DNA from: Pantoea rwandensis
GTDB taxonomy: Bacteria; Pseudomonadota; Gammaproteobacteria; Enterobacterales; Enterobacteriaceae
Assembly: GCF_000759475.1 (NCBI RefSeq)
Contig: NZ_CP009454.1
Span: 1,364,001 to 1,428,000 of the forward strand
Direction: 5' to 3'
Length of the DNA stretch: 64,000 bases
Shown here: positions 47,458 through 55,602 of the stretch, piece after piece
Layout of the letters: each line of letters begins with the position of its first letter
How positions within the stretch are numbered: the first letter of the stretch is position 1
The notes under the pieces: generated by a model
The model's database searches: none
Told to the model about the DNA's origin: nothing
The model's input: the letters and a program-made list of their open reading frames with translations, nothing else
Translations under genes and position numbers: made by a program

Positions 47458-47906
47458 TCAAGATTGTTCCACTCAGTGAAGTCCAACATCACGCCAGCCA
47501 TATCACCGACTGGCTGTGGCAGGCGTTTGGCGAGGGAACATCCCGCGAATTTTACGACAGCATTGTGCGCAGCAGTCTGAACGGCGCCGAGTATCCGGTG
47601 ACCTTTGTGGCGCTGGATGGCGATGTGCCGTTGGGCACGGTCGGGTTCTGGCGCTGTGATTTGATCAGCCGTCAGGATCTCTATCCGTGGATTGCCGCGT
47701 TGTATGTGGATGAACCTGCGCGCGGCAATGGCTTGAGCGAAGCGCTGCAGCAGCATGTGTTGAATTATGCCCGCGAGCGCGGGCATGAAAAGCTGTGGCT
47801 GTGGTCAACTTTCGGCGGCTACTATGAGCGCTTTGGCTGGCAGTATCAGTGTGACGCGCTGGAGTTCCCGGATGTGCGGGTGAAGGTTTATTCGCAGGAT
47901 TTGTGA
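47454..47906 (+). CDS. GNAT-family N-acetyltransferase
   Basis: 150 residues from a GTG that overlaps the lysA stop (GTGA), so it is probably co-translated with lysA. The acetyl-CoA binding segment ALYVDEPARGNGLSEAL and the ending GGYYERFGW are typical of GNAT enzymes. The acceptor is unknown. E. coli has no gene here, so this is a lineage-specific addition to the lysA transcript. Confidence 0.82.
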   Translation: MIKIVPLSEVQHHASHITDWLWQAFGEGTSREFYDSIVRSSLNGAEYPVTFVALDGDVPLGTVGFWRCDLISRQDLYPWIAALYVDEPARGNGLSEALQQHVLNYARERGHEKLWLWSTFGGYYERFGWQYQCDALEFPDVRVKVYSQDL

Positions 47907-47918
47907 TTCGTCACCGAC

Positions 47919-48057
47919 CGCCGCTACACATCACACGGCGCTTTAACTTTTCGTTGTGAACCGTAGCGGCGCGATTTATCGCGCTCATTCGCATCGATGG
48001 CGTTGCTGGCCGATGCGCAAAAAAATTGCGCCGCAACACATTGTACGGCGCTTTATC
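47919..48057. repeat. Compound REP-like repeat between convergent genes
   Basis: CGCCGCTAC (47919-47927) faces GTAGCGGCG (47963-47971). The 27 bases 47963-47989 match 4924-4950 and share the core GCGGCGCGATTTATCGCG with 54205-54222. Two direct copies of ACGGCGCTTTA lie near 47934 and 48045. CGCATCG/CGATGCG gives a further dyad. No coding sense is seen. Confidence 0.7.
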
Positions 48058-48061
48058 TCTA

Positions 48062-49063
48062 TCAACCTGGCCCGCTCACCGAATGCCTTCTTACCAGCGT
48101 CGGGCTAAACATATTGGTCACTTCCGGCATTTCCGTGCCGTTGGCTAACGCCAGTGCCAGCTGTGCCGCCTGCTGCGCCATGGTGACAATCGGGTAACGC
48201 ACCGTAGTTAAACGTGGACGCACATAGCGTGAGACCAGCACATCATCAAAACCAATCAGTGACATCTCTTCCGGCACGCGAATACCGTTGTCGCTCAGCA
48301 CTGCCAGCGCACCGGCGGCCATTGAATCGTTGTAACAGGCCACCGCCGTGAACTGCTTACCGCGCCCCAGCAATTCCGTCATCGCTTGTTCACCCCCGAC
48401 TTCATCCGGCTCGCCCCACGCCACTAAGCGGTCGTTAGACGGTAAACCGTGCTCTTTTAGCGCATCGTAATAGCCCTGCAGGCGGTCTTCGGAGTCAGAA
48501 ATCGGGTGGGTCGAGCAGATAAAGGCGATTTGCGTATGGCCTTGTTGGATCAGATGGCGTGTCGCCAGCCAGGCACCGTAACGGTCATCCAGCGCGATAC
48601 AGCGCGACTCAAAGCCTTTCAGCAGGCGATTCAGCAGCACCATACCCGGCACCTGCTTCATCAGCACTTCCAGATCGGCGTCAGGAATTTTTTTGGCGTG
48701 CACCACCAACGCATCGCAGCGATGCCGCATCAGTTGCTCAATCGCCTGACGCTCTTTTTGCTCGACATGGTAACCGTTACCAATCAGCAGGAAGTTGCCG
48801 GTGGCACCTGCGACTTCATCGACAGCTTTCACCATAGCGCCAAAAAAGGGGTCGGAAACATCACCCACCACCAGACCAAGGGTTTCGGTGGATTGCTGCG
48901 CCAGCGCGCGTGCATTGGCGTTCGGGTGATACTGCAACTGCTCCATTGCCTGGGTCACGGCGAGGCGTGAACTCTCGCTGGCTTTGGGCGAATTATTGAT
49001 GACGCGGGAAACGGTCGCGACCGATACCCCGGCCATGCGGGCAACATCCTTAATGGTAGCCAT
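48062..49063 (-). CDS. galR: Galactose repressor GalR
   Basis: 333-residue LacI-family repressor closely matching E. coli GalR. The HTH and hinge MATIKDVARMAGVSVATVSR are at the N-terminus, followed by a periplasmic-binding-type sugar domain. The start at 49063 matches the family; an upstream frame is not used. GalR represses galactose uptake and use genes. It lies after lysA in convergent orientation, as in E. coli. A matching operator lies upstream of its own start. Confidence 0.95.
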   Translation of the reverse strand: MATIKDVARMAGVSVATVSRVINNSPKASESSRLAVTQAMEQLQYHPNANARALAQQSTETLGLVVGDVSDPFFGAMVKAVDEVAGATGNFLLIGNGYHVEQKERQAIEQLMRHRCDALVVHAKKIPDADLEVLMKQVPGMVLLNRLLKGFESRCIALDDRYGAWLATRHLIQQGHTQIAFICSTHPISDSEDRLQGYYDALKEHGLPSNDRLVAWGEPDEVGGEQAMTELLGRGKQFTAVACYNDSMAAGALAVLSDNGIRVPEEMSLIGFDDVLVSRYVRPRLTTVRYPIVTMAQQAAQLALALANGTEMPEVTNMFSPTLVRRHSVSGPG

Positions 49064-49079
49064 GCGGTTACTTGCATCC

Positions 49080-49095
49080 GGGAAAACGTTTACAC
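49080..49095. promoter_or_regulatory. GalR/GalS-type operator upstream of galR
   Basis: GGGAAAACGTTTACAC, read on the other strand as GTGTAAACGTTTTCCC, fits the 16-bp GTGNAANCGNTTNCAC operator at nearly every defined base. It ends 17 bases before the galR start codon, so GalR probably represses itself. The same gap (49064-49260) carries the promoter of the molybdoenzyme. Confidence 0.6.
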
Positions 49096-49260
49096 ATCCC
49101 ATCAGTGTTACGGAAAACAGTACCTGTAGCAACCCGCGAGAATGCCAGCGCTGTCGCAAAAGTGCGGAAAATCAGGCGGTCACAGACTGGCTTTAGCCCT
49201 GCTATCGCCTCATGGTATGCTACCAGCACGATTCACACCTGCCTGCCGGACCCAATAACC

Positions 49261-51522
49261 ATGAAAACACGCGTGCCACACCTGGCGCACTGGGGCGCAT
49301 TTACTGCCGTCACGGAAAACGACCGCCTGATTGGCTGTGAACCCTTTTTTGCTGACGCCGATCCGTCGCCGATGCTCAACACCATCCCGGAACTGGTCTA
49401 CTCGGATAAGCGTATCCGCCAGCCAATGGTACGTCGTTCATGGCTAAAGTCGCGTGAGAACAGCGATCGCACGCTGCGCGGTCGTGAAGATTTTGTCGCC
49501 GTGGATTGGGATACCGCACTGGATCTGGTGGCGGAAGAGAATCGCCGCGTGCGCGAGCGCTACGGCGCATCGGGTATTTTCAACGGCTCCTACGGCTGGT
49601 CATCGGCTGGACGCGTTAACCATGCGCGCACCCTGATCCGTCGTTTCTACTTCCAGGGCGGCGGCGGGGTGGATCAGCAGGGTAACTATAGCTGGGGCGC
49701 AGCGCAGTTCTTCCTACCCTATGTGATTGGCACCTATATGCCGCTCACCGGCCGCGTCACCGACTGGCCGAGCGTAGTGGAACATGCCGACATCTTTATC
49801 GCCTTCGGTGGCCTGGCGCTGAAAAATGCCCAGGTGGCATCGGGCGGGGCCGGACAGCACAGCCTGAAACCGGCACTGGAGCAGCTCACCGCCAAAGGCA
49901 CACCGATTATCAACATCAGCCCGATGCGCGATGACTGCCCAGCCTTCGTCAATGCTGAGTGGATTCCGATTCGCCCGAATACCGATGTGGCGCTGATGCT
50001 GGCGCTCGGTTATGAGATTACGCGTCGCAATGCGCTCGACGAAAGCTTCCTTGCCAGCCACTGCACCGGCTGGCCACAGCTGCGTGACTATCTGTTAGGC
50101 GAAAGCGACGGTATCGCCAAAACGCCGGCGTGGGCGAGTGCCATTACCGGGATTCCGGCGGCGCGTATCGCGTTGCTGGCACAGCAGCTGATTGGCAAAC
50201 GCAGCTTTATCACCTGTTCGTACTCGGTACAGCGTGCTCATCGCGGTGAGCAGCCGTACTGGATGATGATTGCACTCTCCTCGATGCTGGGTCAGCCAGG
50301 CTTGCCGGGCGGCGGTTTCTCCTTTGGTCACGGTTCGATGAACAGCGTCGGTAATCCGCGTCAGGAAGGGCCCGCGCCGATGATGAGCACCGGGCCAAAT
50401 CCCGGCAACTTCTCGATTCCGGTTGCGCGCATCAGCGACATGCTGCTCAATCCCGGCCAGCCTTACAATTTCCAGGGCGAAACCCTGCACTATCCCGATA
50501 TCCATCTGGTGCACTGGGCGGGTGGTAATCCGTTCCACCACCATCAGCAGCTCAATCGCTTAGTTGAAGGTTGGCAGCGCCCGGATACCGTGATCGTGCA
50601 GGATATCGTCTGGACCCCGGCGGCGCAGATGGCGGATATCGTGTTGCCTGCCACCACCACGCTGGAGCGCAACGACATCGGCGGATCTTCACGCGATCGC
50701 TTTGTGTTTGCGATGCATCAGGCGGTGAAACCGCAACATCAGGCGCGTAACGATTTCGATATCTTTGCAGATATCGCCGATCGCCTCGGCTACCGTGATG
50801 TGTTCACCGAAGGGCGCAACGAGATGCAATGGATTGAGCACCTGTATCAGCAGTGTGCAGTAGCGCACGCGCGCAAAGATATCCACTTCCCGGAGTTTGG
50901 TGAGTTCTGGGAACGTGGCTTTGTAGAGATCCCGGAAGGCGGCAAGCCGTATGTGTTTATGGATGATTTCCGCGCTAACCCCACCGCGCATCCTATCCAG
51001 ACTGCCAGCGGCAAAATCGAGCTGTTCTGTCAGACCATCGCCGATTATCAACTGGAAGATTTTGCCGGACATCCCGAGTGGCGTGAGCCGCAGGAGTGGT
51101 TGGGCGCACCGCTGAGCGAGGATTTCCCGCTGCATATGATCTCGATTCAGCCCTCGGATCGGCTGCACAGCCAGCTGGACGCCACTGCCACGGTGCAGGC
51201 GAATAAAACTGCCGGACGTGAAACCCTGTATATGCATCCGCAGGACGCCAGTGCGCGTGGGATTGTGGATGGCGACGAAATCGAAGTCAGCAATGCGCGT
51301 GGCCGTATGCTGGCCGGTGTGCGTCTGACCGATGGCTTAACGCCAGGTGTGGTGATTATCTCCACCGGCGCCTGGTTTGATCCCGGATTCGGCCGTGCCT
51401 GGCAGCCGTGGGACCGTGCCGGTAACCCCAATGTGCTGACGCTGGATATTGGCACCTCGTCACTGACGCAAGGCCCTAACGCCATGAGTTGCCTGGTGGA
51501 AATCAAAAAACACCTGATGTGA
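49261..51522 (+). CDS. Molybdopterin-dependent oxidoreductase, BisC/TorA-type
   Basis: 753 residues of the DMSO-reductase family (bis-MGD). It lacks N-terminal cysteines for an Fe-S cluster and lacks a twin-arginine signal, which fits the cytoplasmic biotin-sulfoxide reductase BisC rather than TorA. The molybdenum ligand is Ser144 in GNYSWGAAQ. Blocks YGWSSAGRVNHA, GGNPFHHHQQLNR and the C-terminal molydopterin-binding domain are present. No cytochrome or chaperone gene is adjacent. The substrate may be a sulfoxide or N-oxide (methionine or biotin sulfoxide); start has only a weak ribosome site. Confidence 0.87.
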   Translation: MKTRVPHLAHWGAFTAVTENDRLIGCEPFFADADPSPMLNTIPELVYSDKRIRQPMVRRSWLKSRENSDRTLRGREDFVAVDWDTALDLVAEENRRVRERYGASGIFNGSYGWSSAGRVNHARTLIRRFYFQGGGGVDQQGNYSWGAAQFFLPYVIGTYMPLTGRVTDWPSVVEHADIFIAFGGLALKNAQVASGGAGQHSLKPALEQLTAKGTPIINISPMRDDCPAFVNAEWIPIRPNTDVALMLALGYEITRRNALDESFLASHCTGWPQLRDYLLGESDGIAKTPAWASAITGIPAARIALLAQQLIGKRSFITCSYSVQRAHRGEQPYWMMIALSSMLGQPGLPGGGFSFGHGSMNSVGNPRQEGPAPMMSTGPNPGNFSIPVARISDMLLNPGQPYNFQGETLHYPDIHLVHWAGGNPFHHHQQLNRLVEGWQRPDTVIVQDIVWTPAAQMADIVLPATTTLERNDIGGSSRDRFVFAMHQAVKPQHQARNDFDIFADIADRLGYRDVFTEGRNEMQWIEHLYQQCAVAHARKDIHFPEFGEFWERGFVEIPEGGKPYVFMDDFRANPTAHPIQTASGKIELFCQTIADYQLEDFAGHPEWREPQEWLGAPLSEDFPLHMISIQPSDRLHSQLDATATVQANKTAGRETLYMHPQDASARGIVDGDEIEVSNARGRMLAGVRLTDGLTPGVVIISTGAWFDPGFGRAWQPWDRAGNPNVLTLDIGTSSLTQGPNAMSCLVEIKKHLM

Positions 51523-51619
51523 ATGGGGTGCTAACAATCTCACCGCTGGTTACATTTTGCGGGTAACTGTTGCGTTTGAGAGATGGAGAACCGTCATGCC
51601 ACCTTGCTACAGTCAGGGT

Positions 51620-51695
51620 CCCAGAGGTATTGATGGGTGAACATCAAAAAGTTTTCTTGATTACACCGACCTGCGCAGATGCGCAGGTTTTTTTT
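51620..51695 (+). ncRNA. OmrA/OmrB-family small RNA, first copy
   Basis: The 5' end CCCAGAGGTATTGAT is the conserved pairing region of OmrA/OmrB. The 3' end is the matching terminator ACCTGCGC-AGAT-GCGCAGGT followed by Ts (51669-51695). About 76 bases. An extended -10 TGCTACAGT (51605-51613) stands six bases before the start, with no good -35, as expected for an OmpR-activated promoter. In E. coli omrA/omrB lie between aas and galR; the position here is equivalent. They repress outer-membrane, curli and ompR mRNAs with Hfq. Confidence 0.88.
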
Positions 51696-51808
51696 GCCTG
51701 TCGCTCGCGCTAACGAACTGAAACACAGTTTTCCTGTCAACTCGCTTTACCTTTCTTTATAACTGCGGATAACAAGCTTGAAAAAACTGTTTATTGCAGC
51801 GGAATGCT

Positions 51809-53539
51809 ATGCCCCGTATAAAAAAACTTCTGGGAAAAGACCAGATCAAAGCCCCATTTAACCCGTTTCGTTTTCGCCTGATTTGTCTGGGTGTCTTCAG
51901 CTGCATGGTGTTGCTGCTGATCTTCGTCGGCGACCTGCAGCTGATTAAGCATCCGATGCTGGAGCACGAGGCCGATCAGCGTTCACTGCGCACCGTCACC
52001 TTGCCCACCAACCGTGGCACCTTACTGGATCGTGATGGCCAGGCGCTGGCACTGAGCGTACCGGCGCGCGATATCATCGCCGACCCGATGCGCGTGCTGG
52101 AAGCCAATCCCGACTTCACCAACGCCAAATGGACATATCTTGCCTCGGCGCTGAACTTACGTCCGGAAGAGTTGCGTGAGCAGATCACCGCGAACCCGAA
52201 AAAACGCTTCCTCTATCTTGGCCGTAAAATCGAACTGGGCATCGCCAAAGACATCGCCGAACTGCACCTGAAGGGCATCAGCTCGGTATACAACGACAGC
52301 CGCTTCTATCCAATGAGTGAAGCCGCTGCGCCGTTGATTGGCATTGTCGGTGCAGACAGCAATGGCCTGAACGGTCTGGAGAAAGGTTTCGACCACGTGC
52401 TGCAAGGCGAGCCGGGCAAAGAGGTTTATCGTCAGGACAAAGAGGGCAACATCGTTGCCATGCTTGATTACGAGCCGCCGAAGCAGCCGCCAACGGTACA
52501 GCTGAGTATTGATAAGTTTGATCAGTTCACCCTCTACAGCAAGCTGCGCGATGGCGTGTTGCTGAATAAAGCGGATTCCGGTGCGGCAGTGCTGATCAAA
52601 ATCGATACGGGCGAGATCCTGGCGATGGCTTCCTATCCTTCGTTCAACCCCAACAACTTCGATAACGCCACGCCAGCACAGATGCGCAACACGGCGATCA
52701 ATGACAGCTACGAACCCGGCTCCACGGTGAAACCGCTGGTGGTGATGGAGGGGCTGGAGCGTCATCTGGTGCGTGCCGACTCGGTGATCGATACCACACC
52801 CTACAGCGTCAACGGCCACTTGATTCGTGACGTCGGCCACTGGCCACGCCTGACCATGACCGGTATTTTGCAGAAATCGAGTGATATCGGCGTCTCGCAT
52901 ATTGCGCTGGCGATGCCTGCTGAAGCGCTGGTGAACACCTACCAGGCGTTTGGCCTGGGTAAGCCGACGGGGCTCGGGTTAACCGGCGAGAGCGTGGGCT
53001 ACTTCCCGCTGCACCGTGAACGCTGGGCGGATATTGAACGCGCCACCTTTGCCTTTGGCTACGGCCTGCGCGTCACACCGCTGCAAATCGCCCGTGAATA
53101 CGCCACGCTCGGTTCTTACGGCGTATATCGTCCACTGTCGATTACCAAAGTCACACCGCCGGTGTTGGGCAAGCAGGTGGCCGATCCGCAAATCGTGCAA
53201 ACCGTGGTGCACATGCTGGAGAGTGACGTATTGCCTGGCGGTACCGGCGTCAAAGCCGCAGTGCCGGGTTACCGCCTGGCGACCAAAACCGGTACCGCAG
53301 AGAAAATGGGCACCAGCGGGAAGTACGATGGCGGCTACGTCAACTACACCGCCGGTATTGCCCCTGCCAGCCATCCTGAGGTGGCGCTGGTGGTGATGGT
53401 CAACCATCCGACAGCGGGCGATCACTTTGGTGGTTCGGTAGCGGCGCCGATTTTCGGCAGCATTATGGGGCCGGTGCTGAAGCATATGAACATTGCGCCT
53501 GACGCCATCTACAGTAAACCGAATTCGGATAAATCTTAG
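51809..53539 (+). CDS. Penicillin-binding protein 3 (FtsI) paralogue
   Basis: 576 residues. A short cytoplasmic tail and one membrane helix (about residues 28-48) are followed by the class B PBP pedestal and transpeptidase domains. Active-site motifs: Ser305-Thr-Val-Lys308 in PGSTVKP, SSD in QKSSDIGVSH, and KTGT in ATKTGTAEKMG. It is closely related to FtsI but is not in the dcw cluster (no mra/mur genes around), so it is a second copy, like PBP3-SAL of Salmonella, which works at acid pH. It is flanked by two Omr sRNA genes. ATG at 51809 chosen over a TTG at 51794. Confidence 0.88.
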   Translation: MPRIKKLLGKDQIKAPFNPFRFRLICLGVFSCMVLLLIFVGDLQLIKHPMLEHEADQRSLRTVTLPTNRGTLLDRDGQALALSVPARDIIADPMRVLEANPDFTNAKWTYLASALNLRPEELREQITANPKKRFLYLGRKIELGIAKDIAELHLKGISSVYNDSRFYPMSEAAAPLIGIVGADSNGLNGLEKGFDHVLQGEPGKEVYRQDKEGNIVAMLDYEPPKQPPTVQLSIDKFDQFTLYSKLRDGVLLNKADSGAAVLIKIDTGEILAMASYPSFNPNNFDNATPAQMRNTAINDSYEPGSTVKPLVVMEGLERHLVRADSVIDTTPYSVNGHLIRDVGHWPRLTMTGILQKSSDIGVSHIALAMPAEALVNTYQAFGLGKPTGLGLTGESVGYFPLHRERWADIERATFAFGYGLRVTPLQIAREYATLGSYGVYRPLSITKVTPPVLGKQVADPQIVQTVVHMLESDVLPGGTGVKAAVPGYRLATKTGTAEKMGTSGKYDGGYVNYTAGIAPASHPEVALVVMVNHPTAGDHFGGSVAAPIFGSIMGPVLKHMNIAPDAIYSKPNSDKS

Positions 53540-53651
53540 TAAAATCAGGATGTAACTGCCGCGAGGTGCTTTTCACACCTCGTTGCATTTCGCCGAACTC
53601 CGTTGCGATTTGCGGCTGTTTTCTCACACCACTTTCGGCGACGATAAAAGT

Positions 53652-53761
53652 CCCAGAGGTATTGATTGGTGTGAAGATCGGCTGCTGCGGCAGCAATACC
53701 TGTCCTCAGGTATTCACCCTGTTCGGTTGCACCGACCCACGCGGATGCGTGGGTTTTTTTT
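53652..53761 (+). ncRNA. OmrA/OmrB-family small RNA, second copy
   Basis: It begins CCCAGAGGTATTGATTGGTG, identical to the E. coli OmrA/OmrB 5' end, and closes with the terminator ACCCACGC-GGAT-GCGTGGGT plus Ts (53735-53761). About 110 bases; an extra CTGCTGCGGCAG hairpin makes the middle longer than in the first copy. It follows the PBP3 paralogue by 112 bases; that gap contains a GAGGTG/CACCTC hairpin. No strong -35 is seen, consistent with activation. Confidence 0.86.
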
Positions 53762-53964
53762 ACCTGAAATTTACCGCTGAGCGAACTCGCTCACACCTCT
53801 TGTCTGAGTCTTAACACTTCCCCGCCAACATAAAAATATCTTGCTGTGTAACCTATGCGTAACGCGCCGCGATGCCGCATTCCATTTCGGTTCGCCAGCC
53901 CCTTGCCGTGTTGGTAGCGCGGCTTTGGGGCGTTTTATATTGCCATTCGTTGAGGTGTGTCCCG

Positions 53965-54153
53965 ATGCCAAAAACCAAAGACCGAACGCCAAAAGGCGAG
54001 GGCCGCTCCTCGGCGTTTCAGTTACGCATTCATCCGGAGTTGCATGACCAACTGCGCGAAGTCACCGAGGATGAAAACATCACGCTATCGTGCTGGTTGA
54101 AAGATTTGGCGCGCCGCGAACTGCGTCGTCGCGGGATTGAGCCGAAAGGTTAG
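53965..54153 (+). CDS. Small ribbon-helix-helix DNA-binding protein
   Basis: 62-residue basic protein. SSAFQLRIHPELHDQLREV followed by TLSCWLKDLARREL has the pattern of a ribbon-helix-helix fold of the Arc/HicB-antitoxin type. A longer upstream frame is less likely because the ATG at 53965 has TGAGG upstream. No toxin gene is adjacent, so a toxin-antitoxin role is unsupported. It may be a stand-alone regulator of itself or of the efflux operon downstream. Confidence 0.65.
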   Translation: MPKTKDRTPKGEGRSSAFQLRIHPELHDQLREVTEDENITLSCWLKDLARRELRRRGIEPKG

Positions 54154-54456
54154 CGCGGTCGAGATGAAGGGGGAGCGTAATGAACCACTTTGCACTATCG
54201 GGTCGCGGCGCGATTCATCGCGGAAGTTGAAGTCATGTTGCCAGGGCAAAACGCACAATAAATTGCACCGCCATGTCGAAGAAAACCCGCAAAAAGCTAA
54301 ATTTCACAGCCATTTATGGCACGAAAGGTTTACCATTTTCCTTTGGAAAATATATTTTACGCAACCTTAACAACCGCCTTATCACTCCCTCCCTACAATG
54401 ATTTTTTGCATGTCATCACATCAGTGACTATCCCTCCTTTCATCCAGAGAAAAATT
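54154..54456 (+). promoter_or_regulatory. Promoter region of the first RND operon, with a REP-like fragment
   Basis: 303 bp without a gene. GCGGCGCGATTCATCGCG (54205-54222) is a copy of the repeat core seen at 47966. ATTTTCC-TTT-GGAAAAT (54335-54351) is a perfect 7-bp dyad about 105 bp before the adaptor start, a candidate operator. No regulator gene adjoins the operon. Confidence 0.5.
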
Positions 54457-55593
54457 ATGCGCCTGAAACTTCTTTCTGCCAGCGTGGTGTTTTTACTGGC
54501 AGCCTGTGACCAGGGCGGAGCAAAGCCCGCTGCATCCGCGACACCCCAGGTGGGTGTCATCGCCCTAAAATCTGAGCCCGTCACGCTGGTGACACAACTG
54601 CCTGGCCGCACCACGGCGGTCCGCACCGCGCAGGTGCGCCCACAGATCAGCGGCGTGATCCAGAAAATCCTGTTTACCGAAGGCGGAGAAGTGAAAGCGG
54701 GCCAGCCGCTCTATCAGATCGATCCGGCGACCTATAAAGCCGCTTACGACAAAGCTATGGCGACCTGGCAAAACGATGCCATGGTGGCAAAACGCTATCA
54801 GCCGCTGGCTTCTGCCCATGCCATCAGCCAGCAGACTTACGACGATGCCGTCGCGGCCGAGCGTGAAGCACAAGCCGATGTGGAAACCGCTAAGGTCAAT
54901 CTTGATTACACACTGGTGAAAGCGCCGATCTCGGGTCATATCAGCCGTTCGCTCTATACCGCCGGTGCCCTGGTGACTAACGGCCAGACCGACTATCTCG
55001 CCACCATCACTCAACTTGATCCGATCTATGTCGATGTCAGTGAGTCATCCACCGACTTGCTGCGTCTGCGTCGTGCCTTAGCCGACGGCAAAATTGCCAA
55101 AGTGGATGACAACACCGCTGCGGTTGGCCTCTCTCTGGAAGACAACAGTCAGTACGGGCAGCAAGGCAAACTGGCGTTCTCGGAAGTGAACGTCGATACC
55201 GCCACCGGCACCGTGGTGCTGCGCGCCGTATTCCCGAATCCACATAACGAGCTACTCCCGGGCATGTATGTGCACGCCAGCTTCCCGCAGGGTATTCAGC
55301 AGCAGGGGATTCTGGTGCCGCAGGAGTCGATCATGCATGACACCAAAGGCCAGCCGTATGTCTACGTGGTGAAAGGCGACAACACCATTGAGCAGCGCAG
55401 TATTCACACCGGCGAGATGATCAACGGTGAATGGCTGGTGACGTCTGGGCTGAGTGAAGGTGAAAAGGTCGTGGTGAACAATCTGCAAAGCGTGCGTGCT
55501 GGGGCGAAAGTCACTACCACTGCCGCCAGCACCAATGACACGCCATCCGCCAATGCCGTGAGTCTGTCGATGACCGACGCAGCGGCGCAATAA
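54457..55593 (+). CDS. RND efflux periplasmic adaptor, AcrA-like
   Basis: 378 residues. Lipoprotein signal with lipobox LAAC (Cys17), then the membrane-fusion-protein architecture: barrel-sandwich lipoyl halves (VRPQISGVIQKILFTEGGEVKAG and TLVKAPISGHISRSLYTAGALV), an alpha-hairpin between them, and a beta-barrel. It bridges the AcrB-like pump and the outer-membrane factor. ATG at 54457 with AGAGA upstream gives the lipobox its proper position. First gene of a three-gene operon. Confidence 0.9.
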   Translation: MRLKLLSASVVFLLAACDQGGAKPAASATPQVGVIALKSEPVTLVTQLPGRTTAVRTAQVRPQISGVIQKILFTEGGEVKAGQPLYQIDPATYKAAYDKAMATWQNDAMVAKRYQPLASAHAISQQTYDDAVAAEREAQADVETAKVNLDYTLVKAPISGHISRSLYTAGALVTNGQTDYLATITQLDPIYVDVSESSTDLLRLRRALADGKIAKVDDNTAAVGLSLEDNSQYGQQGKLAFSEVNVDTATGTVVLRAVFPNPHNELLPGMYVHASFPQGIQQQGILVPQESIMHDTKGQPYVYVVKGDNTIEQRSIHTGEMINGEWLVTSGLSEGEKVVVNNLQSVRAGAKVTTTAASTNDTPSANAVSLSMTDAAAQ

Positions 55594-55602
55594 GGGGGCG
55601 GC

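Noticed and set aside
53965..54153. Toxin-antitoxin pair
   Set aside because: Only a ribbon-helix-helix protein is present; no toxin gene on either side.
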